From Anaerolineaceae bacterium (GTDB lineage Bacteria > Chloroflexota > Anaerolineae > Anaerolineales > Villigracilaceae): DNA of 54,624 bases. A program made the translations under genes and the position numbers. The stretch lies in assembly GCA_009772985.1 (NCBI GenBank), contig WOUS01000013.1:1-54624 (forward strand), read 5' to 3'. Positions 7,838-17,835 of the stretch are shown piece after piece. Positions within the stretch are counted from its first letter, which is position 1; each line of letters begins with the position of its first letter. The notes beneath the pieces were generated by a model that searched no databases, was not told the origin of the DNA, and worked only from the letters and a program-made list of their open reading frames with translations.

Positions 7838-8645
7838 GCTTGTGGAATCTCTTCACAAACGTCACCTCCAGGAACCAGTCCACCAGGCCGGGGAAGGCGC
7901 GCTCGAACCAGATGACGGGCGCGTACCACCACGGCAGGATGAGCGTCCGGCGGGGATGGCGCGCCAGGCCGACGGTCCGGCGGGCAACGAATTCGGAGGT
8001 CACGTTCAGGAAGGCGGCGGCCTTGAACACGCTTTTGGAGGGGGCGCTGCCGGTGTGATGTCCAAATTCGGTGGTCGCGCCGCCGGGATAGATGCCGCAG
8101 ACTTTGATTCCGAAGGGGGCAACCTCGCGGCGCAGGGCGTCGGTGAAGCCGCGCACACCGTGCTTGGTGGCGGCATAAATGGAGTAGAGCGGCGGGGCGA
8201 TCCAGCCAGCGACCGAGGACATGTTGATGATCGTCCCGGCGCGGCGGTTCATCATGGACGGAAGGACGAGGCGGGTGAGTTGGATGAGGCCGGTCAAGTT
8301 GACGGCGATCTGCGTCTCGATGTCGGCGACCGGGTCGAGTCTCTCCAGCCAGTCGAGGCGGCCAAAGCCGGCATTGTTGAACAGGATGTCAATCTGCCCG
8401 AAGTTGTCGAGCACGGTCTGGACGGCCTCGTCAATCTGGGACAACTCGGCCACGTCCAGCGGGACGACGAAGGCCTGCCCGCCATCCGCGCGGATTTCCT
8501 CGGCGAGGGCGGTCAGCCGGTCCACGCGGCGGGCGGCGAGGACGACGATGCTGCCCTCTTTGGCGAACAGCCGGGCCGCGTCCGCGCCGAAGCCGGAGGA
8601 GGCGCCGGTGATGAGGACAACTTTGTCTTTAAGGGATTGGGGCAT
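7821..8645 (-). CDS. SDR-family NAD(P)-dependent oxidoreductase
   Basis: A 274-residue classical short-chain dehydrogenase. The cofactor motif TGASSGFG is at residues 13-20, NNAG follows the fourth strand, Ser lies in MSSVAG and the catalytic pair is YAATK. The C-terminal part (PWWYAPVIWFERAFPGLVDWF) is hydrophobic, as in SDRs that act on lipids or sterol-like substrates at the membrane. I start at 8645 (GAGGT upstream) because the seven extra residues of the longer frame precede the conserved first strand. The last codons fall inside a heptamer repeat. Confidence 0.88.
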   Translation of the reverse strand: MPQSLKDKVVLITGASSGFGADAARLFAKEGSIVVLAARRVDRLTALAEEIRADGGQAFVVPLDVAELSQIDEAVQTVLDNFGQIDILFNNAGFGRLDWLERLDPVADIETQIAVNLTGLIQLTRLVLPSMMNRRAGTIINMSSVAGWIAPPLYSIYAATKHGVRGFTDALRREVAPFGIKVCGIYPGGATTEFGHHTGSAPSKSVFKAAAFLNVTSEFVARRTVGLARHPRRTLILPWWYAPVIWFERAFPGLVDWFLEVTFVKRFHKPDHGE

Positions 8646-8673
8646 TGAGGTACCTCGATGATGCAAGGGAAAA

Positions 8674-8770
8674 AGGTAATCAGGTGATAAGGTAATAAGG
8701 TGATAAGGGGCAGGCCAATGCCATATTACCTAATTGCCTAATTACCCAATTACCTGATTACCTGATTCCT
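8674..8770. repeat. ATTACCT heptamer repeat with inverted arms
   Basis: A left arm built from GGTAATCAGGTGATAAGG-like units (8674-8709) faces a right arm of TTACCTAATTGCCTAATTACC-like units (8722-8770). The unit is a degenerate ATTACCT heptamer. The arms could form a long imperfect hairpin between lon and the SDR gene and may act as a transcription stop. Confidence 0.8.
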
Positions 8771-8776
8771 GGGTGA

Positions 8777-11251
<2,475 letters not shown>

Positions 11252-11258
11252 ATTTCCT

Positions 11259-11349
11259 CGTTTGCATGTTGCACGTTTACACGTCGCACGTTAGCATGTT
11301 GCGGGCTGGAAAAAACTTGCCAACGTGCTAACGTGTCAACTTGCCAACG
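11259..11349. repeat. ACGTTTGC-type repeat with inverted arms, forming the folC 3-prime end
   Basis: A left arm (TTGCATGTTGCACGTTTAC and on, 11259-11302) faces a right arm (AACTTGCCAACGTGCTAACG and on, 11315-11349). Units of 8-9 bases centre on ACGT. The right arm encodes the FolC C-terminus GKLTR and its TAG stop. Confidence 0.75.
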
Positions 11350-12701
11350 GTATTTTCCCAGGCGGTTTTCACTTCGGCGGTGACGAACATGCTGCCCGCC
11401 GACAGGACAATGCTCCCGTCCGCCGCGGACAGATCGAGCGCCCGGGCCAGCGCGGCCTCCACGGGGGCAGCCGCCTCCGCCCGGACCCCGAGCCGGTCCG
11501 CCGTTTCAACGATCTTTTCCGGTTCGAGGGCGCGCGGGTGGTCGGCTTTGGTGGCGACAAGCAGGCGCAGGCACGGTTTCATCTCTGCCAGCATCTCGGC
11601 CAGACTTTTATCCTCCGACGCGCCGAGGATGAGGATGACCTTCCGGCCGGGAAAGTACTCTTCCAGCGTCTGGCGTAGTTTGGCGAACGAATCCTGGTTG
11701 TGGGCCGAGTCCAAAATCACCGGAGGCTCTGAGCGCAATATCTCGAACCGGCACGGCCATTTTACCCCGGCAAATCCCTCGCGGACGGCCTCGTCGCTCA
11801 CGTCCAGTCCGCTGGCTTGCAGCGCGGCGTACGCCGTCGCGGCGTTCTCGACTTGGTGCATGCCCAGCAGGGGGATGCGCAGTATAACCGATTTTGGATT
11901 TACAACATCGTACCCGAAGGGTATTGACGATTTACGATTGACGATTGTAAGAGTCTGGCCATCGAGGGAATGGTCGCCGGGCGTGAACGTCACGTCGCGG
12001 CCGACGAGCGTGAGCGGCGAGCCGCGCTCCACGGCGATCTTTTCCAGCACAAGCCGCGCCTCATCCTTTTGCGGAGACGAAACTACCGGGATGCCCGGCT
12101 TGATGATGCCAGCCTTCTCCCCGGCGATGAGCGTCAGCGTGTCGCCCAGCACGGCCATGTGGTCGTAAGAAAGTGAGGTGATGACCGAGACGCGCGGCGT
12201 GACCACGTTCGTCGCGTCCAGCCGCCCGCCCAGTCCGACCTCGATGACGGCCGCGTCCACGTTTTGCTGCGCGAAGTACAGGAAACCAATCGCCGTCGTG
12301 ATCTCGAACGTGGTCAACTTCGGAACCGCCGCGACATGGGGCTTGACTTGTTCGACCAGTTGGACCAGTTGGACGTGTGAGACGTTTTCTCCGTCAATCT
12401 GGATGCGCTCGCAGTAATCCTGCAAGTGCGGCGAAGTGTACAGCCCGGTCCGGTACCCGGCCGCGGTCAACGCCGCGGCCATCAGCGCGGACGTGGAGCC
12501 TTTGCCCTTCGTCCCGGCCACGTGGAGGATGGGGTATTTCTGCTCCGGGCTGCCGAGCAGCGCCATCAGGTCGCGCATCCGGTCGAGGTTGAAATCGGCC
12601 TTGGCGAGTTCGGAGGCTTTTTTCAGGCTATAATCTACGAAAGAGTAGAGGTAGTCGAGGGCCTGGTTGTAGGCGAGTTCGGTGTCCATACGTGAAGGCA
12701 T
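11328..12701 (-). CDS. folC: Bifunctional folylpolyglutamate/dihydrofolate synthase
   Basis: A 457-residue Mur-ligase-like enzyme that adds glutamate to folates. HVAGTKGKGSTS is the P-loop, SLSYDHMAVLG and GEKAGI follow, and ILDSAHNQDSF marks the C-terminal domain. The ATG at 12701 is a choice between several nearby starts (12689 is also possible). The stretch VNRKSSIPFGYDVVNPKSV near residue 265-285 is encoded by an AATCGTA-type heptamer repeat and lies where relatives have a short turn before LRIPLLGMHQ, so it appears inserted. The last codons come from another repeat. Function should survive because both lie outside the active site. Confidence 0.93.
   Translation of the reverse strand: MPSRMDTELAYNQALDYLYSFVDYSLKKASELAKADFNLDRMRDLMALLGSPEQKYPILHVAGTKGKGSTSALMAAALTAAGYRTGLYTSPHLQDYCERIQIDGENVSHVQLVQLVEQVKPHVAAVPKLTTFEITTAIGFLYFAQQNVDAAVIEVGLGGRLDATNVVTPRVSVITSLSYDHMAVLGDTLTLIAGEKAGIIKPGIPVVSSPQKDEARLVLEKIAVERGSPLTLVGRDVTFTPGDHSLDGQTLTIVNRKSSIPFGYDVVNPKSVILRIPLLGMHQVENAATAYAALQASGLDVSDEAVREGFAGVKWPCRFEILRSEPPVILDSAHNQDSFAKLRQTLEEYFPGRKVILILGASEDKSLAEMLAEMKPCLRLLVATKADHPRALEPEKIVETADRLGVRAEAAAPVEAALARALDLSAADGSIVLSAGSMFVTAEVKTAWENTVGKLTR
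11884..11960 (-). repeat. In-frame AATCGTA heptamer repeat inside folC
   Basis: On the coding strand CAATCGT CAATCGT AAATCGT CAATACC is followed by a facing GTAAATCCAAAATCGG arm. The same heptamer is found intergenically at 14153. The frame is kept through the whole block. Confidence 0.75.
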
Positions 12702-12763
12702 TGTAATCCGCGGGTAGTGCGAAAGCAAGAGGATTCCGCCGCATATCAGCAAAGGAGAACCCC

Positions 12764-13024
12764 ATGTTCGGAAAACCCAAACCCACTGTGAATGTTGACG
12801 AAGCCGTCGCCGCCCTGATGAAATACGCCGAGCAGGACGAGATGTTCGCCGCCTTGCTCAAGAGCATGATGGCGCAGACCGCCGTCCGGATGCAGGCCAT
12901 GACCAAAGCCTGGATCGAGGAACTGAAAAAGAAAGGCGCCCCGCCCGAAATGATCGCCGCCGTGACCGCCCTGCAGAACATGGACGTGGCCCGGAAAGTG
13001 CGCGAACTGGTCCTCAAGAAGTGA
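12764..13024 (+). CDS. Small helical protein of unknown function
   Basis: An 86-residue, mostly helical protein (VDEAVAALMKYAEQDEMFAALL, then WIEELKKKGAPPEMIAAV) rich in Ala, Met and Lys with no recognisable family. A strong AAAGGAG precedes the ATG, and the stop overlaps the GTG start of the DUF503 gene (GTGA), so the two are co-translated. Confidence 0.75.
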   Translation: MFGKPKPTVNVDEAVAALMKYAEQDEMFAALLKSMMAQTAVRMQAMTKAWIEELKKKGAPPEMIAAVTALQNMDVARKVRELVLKK

Positions 13025-13302
13025 TCGGCCTGCTTGCCCTCCGCCTCCACCTCCCTGCCTGCGCCTCGCTCAAAGAAAAGCGCGGACGGCTCAAGCCGCT
13101 GCTCCACCGTCTGCACCGCCAGTTCAACGTCTCCGCGGCGGAGATGGACTTGCACGATAAGTGGACCGAAGCAGTCATCGCCTGCGCCATGCTCGGCAAC
13201 GACGCCGCGCATTTGCAGTCCGCGCTGGAGACGGTCCGCAAGTGGGCCGAGGCGAACTGGACGGACGGGGATGTGCTGGATACAAAAATAGAATTGCTGT
13301 AG
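13021..13302 (+). CDS. DUF503 (YlxP-like) protein
   Basis: A 93-residue DUF503 protein, recognised from the N-terminal pattern LRLHLPACASLKEKRGRLKPLL and the later EAVIACAMLGND. YlxP relatives are small RNA-binding-like proteins, elsewhere often between infB and rbfA, with a likely role in ribosome maturation; here the context differs. The GTG start overlaps the upstream stop. The TAG stop is the first part of a GTAGGGG palindromic repeat that begins exactly at the gene end. Confidence 0.88.
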   Translation: MIGLLALRLHLPACASLKEKRGRLKPLLHRLHRQFNVSAAEMDLHDKWTEAVIACAMLGNDAAHLQSALETVRKWAEANWTDGDVLDTKIELL

Positions 13303-13351
13303 GGGACGACCTGCGTGTCGTCCCCGGGCGGACACACAGGTCCGCCCTTAC
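13300..13351. repeat. Full-length double palindrome (two hairpins)
   Basis: Hairpin one pairs GGGGACGAC (13302-13310) with GTCGTCCCC (13317-13325) around CTGCGT. Hairpin two pairs GGGCGGAC (13326-13333) with GTCCGCCC (13340-13347) around ACACAG. The outer ends are GTAGG and CTTAC. The left end contributes the stop codon of the DUF503 gene. Single-hairpin copies elsewhere look like halves of this unit. Confidence 0.85.
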
Positions 13352-13360
13352 GGAGGAATC

Positions 13361-14152
13361 ATGGACCTAAATCTCAAAAACAAAACCGCTCTCGTCACCG
13401 GCGCCTCGCGCGGACTGGGCTACGCCGTGGCGCTCGGCCTCGCCCGCGAGGGCTGCCGCGTGGCGGTCAACAGCCGGGACAAGGACAAGGTCGAGGCCGC
13501 GGCAAAACAGATCGCCGAAAAGACTGGGACAAAAGCCATCGGGCTGGCGGGCGATGTGACCGATGCCAGCCTGCCGGAGCGTTTGATTGACGAGGCGGTG
13601 CGCGCCTTCGGCGGACTCGACATCCTCGTCACCAACGCCGGGGGGCCGCCCGCCGGGGCGTTCGAGTCGTTCGACGAAGCAACCTGGCAGAAGGCGATTG
13701 ACCTGTCGTTCATGAGCCACGTGCGGCTCATCAAGGCCGCCCTGCCGCATCTCAAACAATCCAAAGCCGCCAGCGTGCTGACGATCACCTCGTACTCGGT
13801 CAAACAGCCCATCCCCAACCTGGTGCTGTCGAACAGCATCCGCGCCGCCACGGTCGGCCTGACCAAGTCGCTGGCGCTCGAACTCGGCGGCGCGGGCATC
13901 CGCTTCAACTCCATCCTGCCCGGCTGGACCGAGACCGAGCGCGTGGTCGAACTGATGACCTTCCGGGCAAAGCAGAACGGGACAATGGTCGAGGAAGAGA
14001 TCGCCAAACAGTCGAAGGACAGTCCGCTCGGGCGCATGGGCAGGCCGGAGGAGTTCGCCAACGCGGCCGTGTTCCTCGTCTCGCCCGCCGCGAGTTACGT
14101 CACCGGCGTGATGCTGACTGTGGACGGCGGGATGTACAAAGGCACCTTGTGA
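13361..14152 (+). CDS. SDR-family protein, FabG-like with atypical active site
   Basis: A 263-residue short-chain dehydrogenase fold. TGASRGLG binds the cofactor, NAGGPPAG follows, and the C-terminal GWTETERVVEL and VTGVMLTVDGGM are typical of 3-oxoacyl-ACP reductase-like proteins. The usual YxxxK pair is absent: where YSASK would stand the protein reads LSNSIRAATVGL. A subgroup of FabG-like SDRs with PxxxLSNSxR is known, so this is probably a family trait. The chemistry is therefore uncertain. The ATG follows GGAGG immediately after the double palindrome. Confidence 0.88.
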   Translation: MDLNLKNKTALVTGASRGLGYAVALGLAREGCRVAVNSRDKDKVEAAAKQIAEKTGTKAIGLAGDVTDASLPERLIDEAVRAFGGLDILVTNAGGPPAGAFESFDEATWQKAIDLSFMSHVRLIKAALPHLKQSKAASVLTITSYSVKQPIPNLVLSNSIRAATVGLTKSLALELGGAGIRFNSILPGWTETERVVELMTFRAKQNGTMVEEEIAKQSKDSPLGRMGRPEEFANAAVFLVSPAASYVTGVMLTVDGGMYKGTL

Positions 14153-14178
14153 TTTACGATTTCTGATTTACGATTGGA
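14151..14178. repeat. GATTTAC heptamer repeat
   Basis: GATTTAC GATTTCT GATTTAC GATTGGA in four heptamers. The last unit also provides the GGAG that serves the next start codon at 14185. The same unit is found inside folC. Confidence 0.8.
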
Positions 14179-14184
14179 GAAAAA

Positions 14185-14367
14185 ATGAAAAACTGCCTGA
14201 ACTGCCAAAAATCCGAACAGCAAATCCCCCTGCTCCCAATACACTACCAGGACGCGGACGTTTTCATCTGCCCGCAATGCCTGCCGGCGCTCATCCACAA
14301 GCCGGCCAGCCTGGCCGACAAACTGCCCGGGCTGGAGAACGTCCAGCCGCCGAAGGATGAGCCTTAG
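14185..14367 (+). CDS. Small double-CxxC (zinc-ribbon-like) protein
   Basis: A 60-residue protein with CLNC at residues 4-7 and CPQC at about 29-32, separated by IPLLPIHYQDADVF, as in minimal zinc ribbons; the C-terminal half is Pro/Lys-rich. Function unknown. The GGAG of the preceding heptamer repeat lies six bases from the ATG, and the lipoprotein gene starts six bases after its stop. Confidence 0.7.
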   Translation: MKNCLNCQKSEQQIPLLPIHYQDADVFICPQCLPALIHKPASLADKLPGLENVQPPKDEP

Positions 14368-14372
14368 CGCGC

Positions 14373-14852
14373 ATGAAAAAAGCCGCCCCGGTTCTGCGGA
14401 CCGTCATCCTGCTCGCCGCGCTGCTTGCTGCCTGCGCCCCCGGCGCGTCCCGCGCGGGCGAGGCCCGGCAGGCGCTGGTCGCGTTCTTCGACCATCTCAA
14501 TTGTGGAGAATACGCCGAAGCGGACGCTCTCTACGGCGGCGATTACGAAGCGCTGGTCAGTTTCAACCCGGCACTCGACCCCGCCGACCACGCCGCCCTC
14601 TGGCAGAACGGCTGCCGGATGAACGGCCTGCAATGCCTCACGGTCCGGTCGGCGACGCTCAAGGACCATCACAGCGACACGTACGTTTTCTTCGTCGAAT
14701 TCAACGATCCAAATGGCAGCCTGTTCGTGCGCGGCCCCTGCTGCGGCGCGACCGAGACCGAGATGCCGTCTGAATCCCATTTCGAATACCGCGTCGCCGA
14801 AACTGCCGACGGGCAATTCAAGGTCCTGGACCTGCCCGTTTACGTGCCATGA
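14373..14852 (+). CDS. Predicted lipoprotein of unknown function
   Basis: A 159-residue protein with a lipoprotein signal peptide ending LLAALLAAC (Cys21). The mature part (ARQALVAFFDHLNCGEYAEADALYGGDY) resembles NTF2-like extracytoplasmic domains that count helices at a cone-shaped pocket, and it has extra Cys residues (LNC, NGC, LQC, CC) that may form disulphides. No specific function can be named. It probably belongs to a short operon with the preceding small protein. Confidence 0.7.
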   Translation: MKKAAPVLRTVILLAALLAACAPGASRAGEARQALVAFFDHLNCGEYAEADALYGGDYEALVSFNPALDPADHAALWQNGCRMNGLQCLTVRSATLKDHHSDTYVFFVEFNDPNGSLFVRGPCCGATETEMPSESHFEYRVAETADGQFKVLDLPVYVP

Positions 14853-14957
14853 CAGTGAAAAAAGGAAAAAACTCCGCGGCAGGATGACAACCTGTCCGGA
14901 TGCAGTTCATCCCCCGCCTCCGGTTTTTCGTCCCCCACCGCATCTGGCGGCCTCGGT

Positions 14958-14963
14958 TATAAT
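14958..14963 (+). promoter_or_regulatory. -10 box seven bases before a start codon
   Basis: TATAAT at 14958-14963 is followed by seven bases and the ATG at 14971. Transcription would start at or next to the A of ATG, giving a leaderless mRNA; there is no Shine-Dalgarno. The surrounding CCTCGGTTATAATCCCG recurs at 15418. Confidence 0.65.
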
Positions 14964-14970
14964 CCCGTCT

Positions 14971-15303
14971 ATGTCCTCGCTTCCGACTTCCCCTGCACAA
15001 AAGAATATATGGGCCACCATCGCGCTTTTCGCAGGAATTGTCTCTGGAGTGATGATGCCCCTCATCTTCGTAATGCAGGACACTCTAAATTCGCTTTCCT
15101 GCCTCAGTCCAGTTTTCGGTATCATCGCCATTATGTCCGGCATTCTGGGCATTAACACTGCCAAGAAACTCAACGGCGTTGGCCGGAATCAATCTGTGCT
15201 TGGACTCGTCTTCGGTATCATTTTCTCCCTGCTGTACGGGCTGTTGTATGGAGCATTCTTCCTTGCCATTCTTATAGGGTTCTCTCAGGCGATGAATAGC
15301 TAA
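14971..15303 (+). CDS. Small membrane protein, DUF4190-like
   Basis: A 110-residue protein with three hydrophobic segments (about 13-35, 45-62 and 78-105) and the sequence LSCLSPVFGIIAIMSGILG / KKLNGVGRNQSVLGLVFGI, similar to DUF4190 membrane domains where two helices follow a Gly-rich turn. The start is set by TATAAT seven bases upstream; the longer frame covers the opposite end of the lipoprotein gene and is not credible. Function unknown. Confidence 0.7.
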   Translation: MSSLPTSPAQKNIWATIALFAGIVSGVMMPLIFVMQDTLNSLSCLSPVFGIIAIMSGILGINTAKKLNGVGRNQSVLGLVFGIIFSLLYGLLYGAFFLAILIGFSQAMNS

Positions 15304-15333
15304 AAGGAATTTGCACATTCAACATGGATGATG

Positions 15334-15361
15334 CCGGAGGCGTTTCCTCGCCTCCGGTTTT
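15334..15361 (+). terminator. Rho-independent terminator
   Basis: CCGGAGGCG (15334-15342) pairs with CGCCTCCGG (15349-15357) around TTTCCT, followed by TTTT. It ends the DUF4190-like gene. Confidence 0.8.
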
Positions 15362-15424
15362 CCATCTCTTTCCATTTTTCCCGCTATCTTGTTTTTTGTT
15401 TTTTTGCGTTCGAACGGCCTCGGT

Positions 15425-15430
15425 TATAAT
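15425..15430 (+). promoter_or_regulatory. -10 box of the radical SAM operon, leaderless
   Basis: TATAAT at 15425-15430 with seven bases to the ATG at 15438. No Shine-Dalgarno is present. The block CGGTTATAATCCCG is nearly identical to the one at 14955. Confidence 0.65.
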
Positions 15431-15437
15431 CCCGCCC

Positions 15438-17351
15438 ATGCTTTCCCCTGCTGAAATCGAAACCCGCCTCGAGCGCATCCTTTTATCGGTGCAAAAGCCG
15501 GGACGTTACGTCGGCGGCGAACTGAACAGCGTAACCAAAGACTGGGACTCGGTGCAGACCCGCGCCGCCTTCGTCTTCCCCGACATCTACGACATCGGCA
15601 TCTCGAACCTCGGCATCCAGATCCTCTACAGCCAGGTCAACCAGCGCCCCGACGCGCTGGCTGAACGCGCCTACGCGCCCTGGACAGACATGGAAGCGCA
15701 GATGCGCGAGCACGGCATCCCGCTCTACGCGCTGGAATCCAAACATGCCCTGGCCGACTTCGACATCCTCGGCTTCTCGCTCCCCTACGAGACACTCTAC
15801 ACCAACGCGCTCAACCTGCTCGACCTGGCCGGCATCCCCGTCCGCGCCGAAGAGCGGGATGAGCGCCACCCCATCGTCATCGCCGGGGGCCACGCCTGCT
15901 TCAACCCGGAGCCGATGCACGCGTTCATGGACGCGTTCGTCATCGGCGAGGGGGAGGAAGTGATCCACGAGATCATCAACACCGTTAGCAAGTTTCCACG
16001 TGAACACGTTGGCAAGTCGGAACGTGCAAACGTGCAAACGTGCAAACGTGTCAACCTTCTCAAAGCCCTTGCGCAAATCCCCGGCGTGTACGTGCCGCGC
16101 TTTTACGATGTCACCTATCTCGACGACGGGACGATCCAGACCGTCACGCCGAACATCCCCGAAGCGCCGCAGGTTGTGCTTAAGCGCATGACTGCAAAAC
16201 TTCCGCCTCCACCGACCCGCTTCATCGTGCCGAACATCGAAGCCGTCCACAACCGCGTGGCCATCGAGGTGATGCGCGGCTGCACGCGCGGCTGCCGGTT
16301 CTGCCAGGCGGGCATGATCACGCGCCCGGTCCGCGAACGCAGCGTGGATGAGGTGGTCGCGGCGGCCGAAGACGCCATCCGCTCGACCGGCTTCGAGGAA
16401 CTGGCGCTCCTGTCGCTCTCCTCCTCCGATTACACACCCATCCTGGAACTGGTCACGGCCATCGGCGAAAAGTTCGCCGGCCGCCACCTGACCGTTTCCC
16501 TGCCCTCCCTGCGCATCGAGTCGGTCTCGGTGGACCTGATGGAGAAGATCAAAGACCGCCGCGCGGGCGGATTCACGCTCGCGCCCGAAGCCGCCAGCGA
16601 GCGGATGCGGCGCATCATCAACAAGTTCATCCCCGACGACCAGATCCTCGCCACCGCCCGCGAAATCTACAGCCGCGGCTGGGCGACGCTCAAACTCTAT
16701 TTCATGATCGGCCACCCCAGCGAGACGCTCGAAGACGTGCAAGCCATCGTCGGCCTGTGCAATCGCGTCCTGGCGGAGGGACGGCGGACGCTGGGCGGCA
16801 AGGCCAAACTGAACGTGGGCGTCAGCACCTTCATCCCCAAACCGCACACACCGTTCCAGTGGGTGGCGGTGGAGTTGCCGGAACAGATCAAAGCCAAACA
16901 GGATTTGCTCAAGCGCGAACTGCGCGACCGCAGCATCAAACTGACCTGGACCAGACCGGAGGACACCCTGCTCGAAGCCTGGCTGGCGCGCGGCGACCGG
17001 CGGACTGCCGACGTGATTTACGCCGCGTGGACAAACGGCGCGAAGTTCGACGCCTGGCGGGAACATTTCCGCTACGCTGTCTGGACCTCGGCGTTTGCCG
17101 CGCGGGACCTCGATCCGGCCTTCTACGCCCACCGCCCGCGCCGCGTGGACGAGGTCTTCCCCTGGGACCACATCTCGGACGCGGTGCGGAAGCAGTATCT
17201 GTTCGATGATTTCCGCCAGTCGCTGGAGGGCGAGATCCGCGCCGACTGCCGCGAGGACTGCTACGCCTGCGGCATCCTGCCGGCGTTCGCCGCCGACCGC
17301 CGCGCGCATCCCGGAAATTATTGGAAATGTCCAGAAGTGAAAAGCCCGTAG
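15438..17351 (+). CDS. TIGR03960-family B12-binding-like radical SAM protein
   Basis: A 637-residue protein: an N-terminal B12-binding-like domain (FPDIYDIGISNLGIQIL) and a radical SAM domain with the iron-sulphur motif CTRGCRFCQAG near residue 285, then a conserved C-terminus (DCYACGILP). Its usual partner is a DUF2344/TIGR03936 protein, which is present two genes on. The substrate is not established for the family. The start at 15438 follows from the leaderless promoter. Around residues 182-205 the frame passes through an AACGTGCA tandem repeat (SKFPREHVGKSERANVQTCKR) where relatives have a short helix. The TAG stop belongs to a GTAGG palindrome. Confidence 0.92.
   Translation: MLSPAEIETRLERILLSVQKPGRYVGGELNSVTKDWDSVQTRAAFVFPDIYDIGISNLGIQILYSQVNQRPDALAERAYAPWTDMEAQMREHGIPLYALESKHALADFDILGFSLPYETLYTNALNLLDLAGIPVRAEERDERHPIVIAGGHACFNPEPMHAFMDAFVIGEGEEVIHEIINTVSKFPREHVGKSERANVQTCKRVNLLKALAQIPGVYVPRFYDVTYLDDGTIQTVTPNIPEAPQVVLKRMTAKLPPPPTRFIVPNIEAVHNRVAIEVMRGCTRGCRFCQAGMITRPVRERSVDEVVAAAEDAIRSTGFEELALLSLSSSDYTPILELVTAIGEKFAGRHLTVSLPSLRIESVSVDLMEKIKDRRAGGFTLAPEAASERMRRIINKFIPDDQILATAREIYSRGWATLKLYFMIGHPSETLEDVQAIVGLCNRVLAEGRRTLGGKAKLNVGVSTFIPKPHTPFQWVAVELPEQIKAKQDLLKRELRDRSIKLTWTRPEDTLLEAWLARGDRRTADVIYAAWTNGAKFDAWREHFRYAVWTSAFAARDLDPAFYAHRPRRVDEVFPWDHISDAVRKQYLFDDFRQSLEGEIRADCREDCYACGILPAFAADRRAHPGNYWKCPEVKSP
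15983..16056 (+). repeat. In-frame AACGTGCA tandem repeat inside the radical SAM gene
   Basis: Four near-identical units (AACGTGCA) preceded by degenerate units (GTTAGCAAGTTTCCACGTG). It resembles the intergenic blocks at 11259 and 30944. The frame is kept, giving VQTCKRV-type residues. Confidence 0.8.
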
Positions 17352-17433
17352 GACAAGTCTGTAGACTTGTCCCCACACCACGACTGGAACAGCACGCAGG
17401 ACAAGTCTGTAGACTTGTCCCACACCACGACTG
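17349..17433. repeat. Duplicated GGACAAGTCT palindrome
   Basis: Two copies of GGACAAGTCT-GT-AGACTTGTCC (17351-17372 and 17399-17420), each followed by CACACCACGACTGGA, form a direct repeat with a 48-base period. The first copy starts GTAGG and supplies the TAG stop of the radical SAM gene. The palindromes are perfect over 10 bases per arm. Confidence 0.88.
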
Positions 17434-17454
17434 GATGACATACAGTAAGCCGTC

Positions 17455-17835
17455 ATGAAAAATCTACCCACTCTCCTCTCCAACATCTTCATCGGCATCC
17501 CCGGCGGAGCGCTGATCTTCATGGGCATGCTGATGTTCAACGCCGTGCTGGGATTGCTCGTCCCGGCCGGCGCGTGGACGATGCTCGCCATGCTGTGCTT
17601 CACGTCGCTCGTCGTCGGGCTGCTGGCGCGGCTGGCGCGCCCGGTCAACGGGTTCGGCGCGGCGGTTGCCTCGGGCGTGGTCGCGGCGGGCATCATCCTG
17701 TACTTGTGGCTCACGTCCGCACCCGGGACCGGGAACGCGTCCGCGGTCTTCGGTCCGGTTGGGATGGCGGCGGCCATTGCGTTCAGCACATTCGGCGGCT
17801 GGATTTTTCCCCGCCTGCGGAAACGGTCAAAATGA
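17455..17835 (+). CDS. Small integral membrane protein
   Basis: A 126-residue protein with four hydrophobic segments and basic ends (PRLRKRSK); unrecognised. It overlaps the following DUF2344 gene as ATGA and lies between the two halves of the radical SAM/DUF2344 pair, so it is co-transcribed. A TACAGT box lies eight bases before the ATG and there is no good Shine-Dalgarno. Confidence 0.7.
   Translation: MKNLPTLLSNIFIGIPGGALIFMGMLMFNAVLGLLVPAGAWTMLAMLCFTSLVVGLLARLARPVNGFGAAVASGVVAAGIILYLWLTSAPGTGNASAVFGPVGMAAAIAFSTFGGWIFPRLRKRSK

Noticed and set aside
15483..17789. A 768-codon minus-strand frame opposite the radical SAM gene
   Set aside because: Shadow of a well recognised gene; no motifs.
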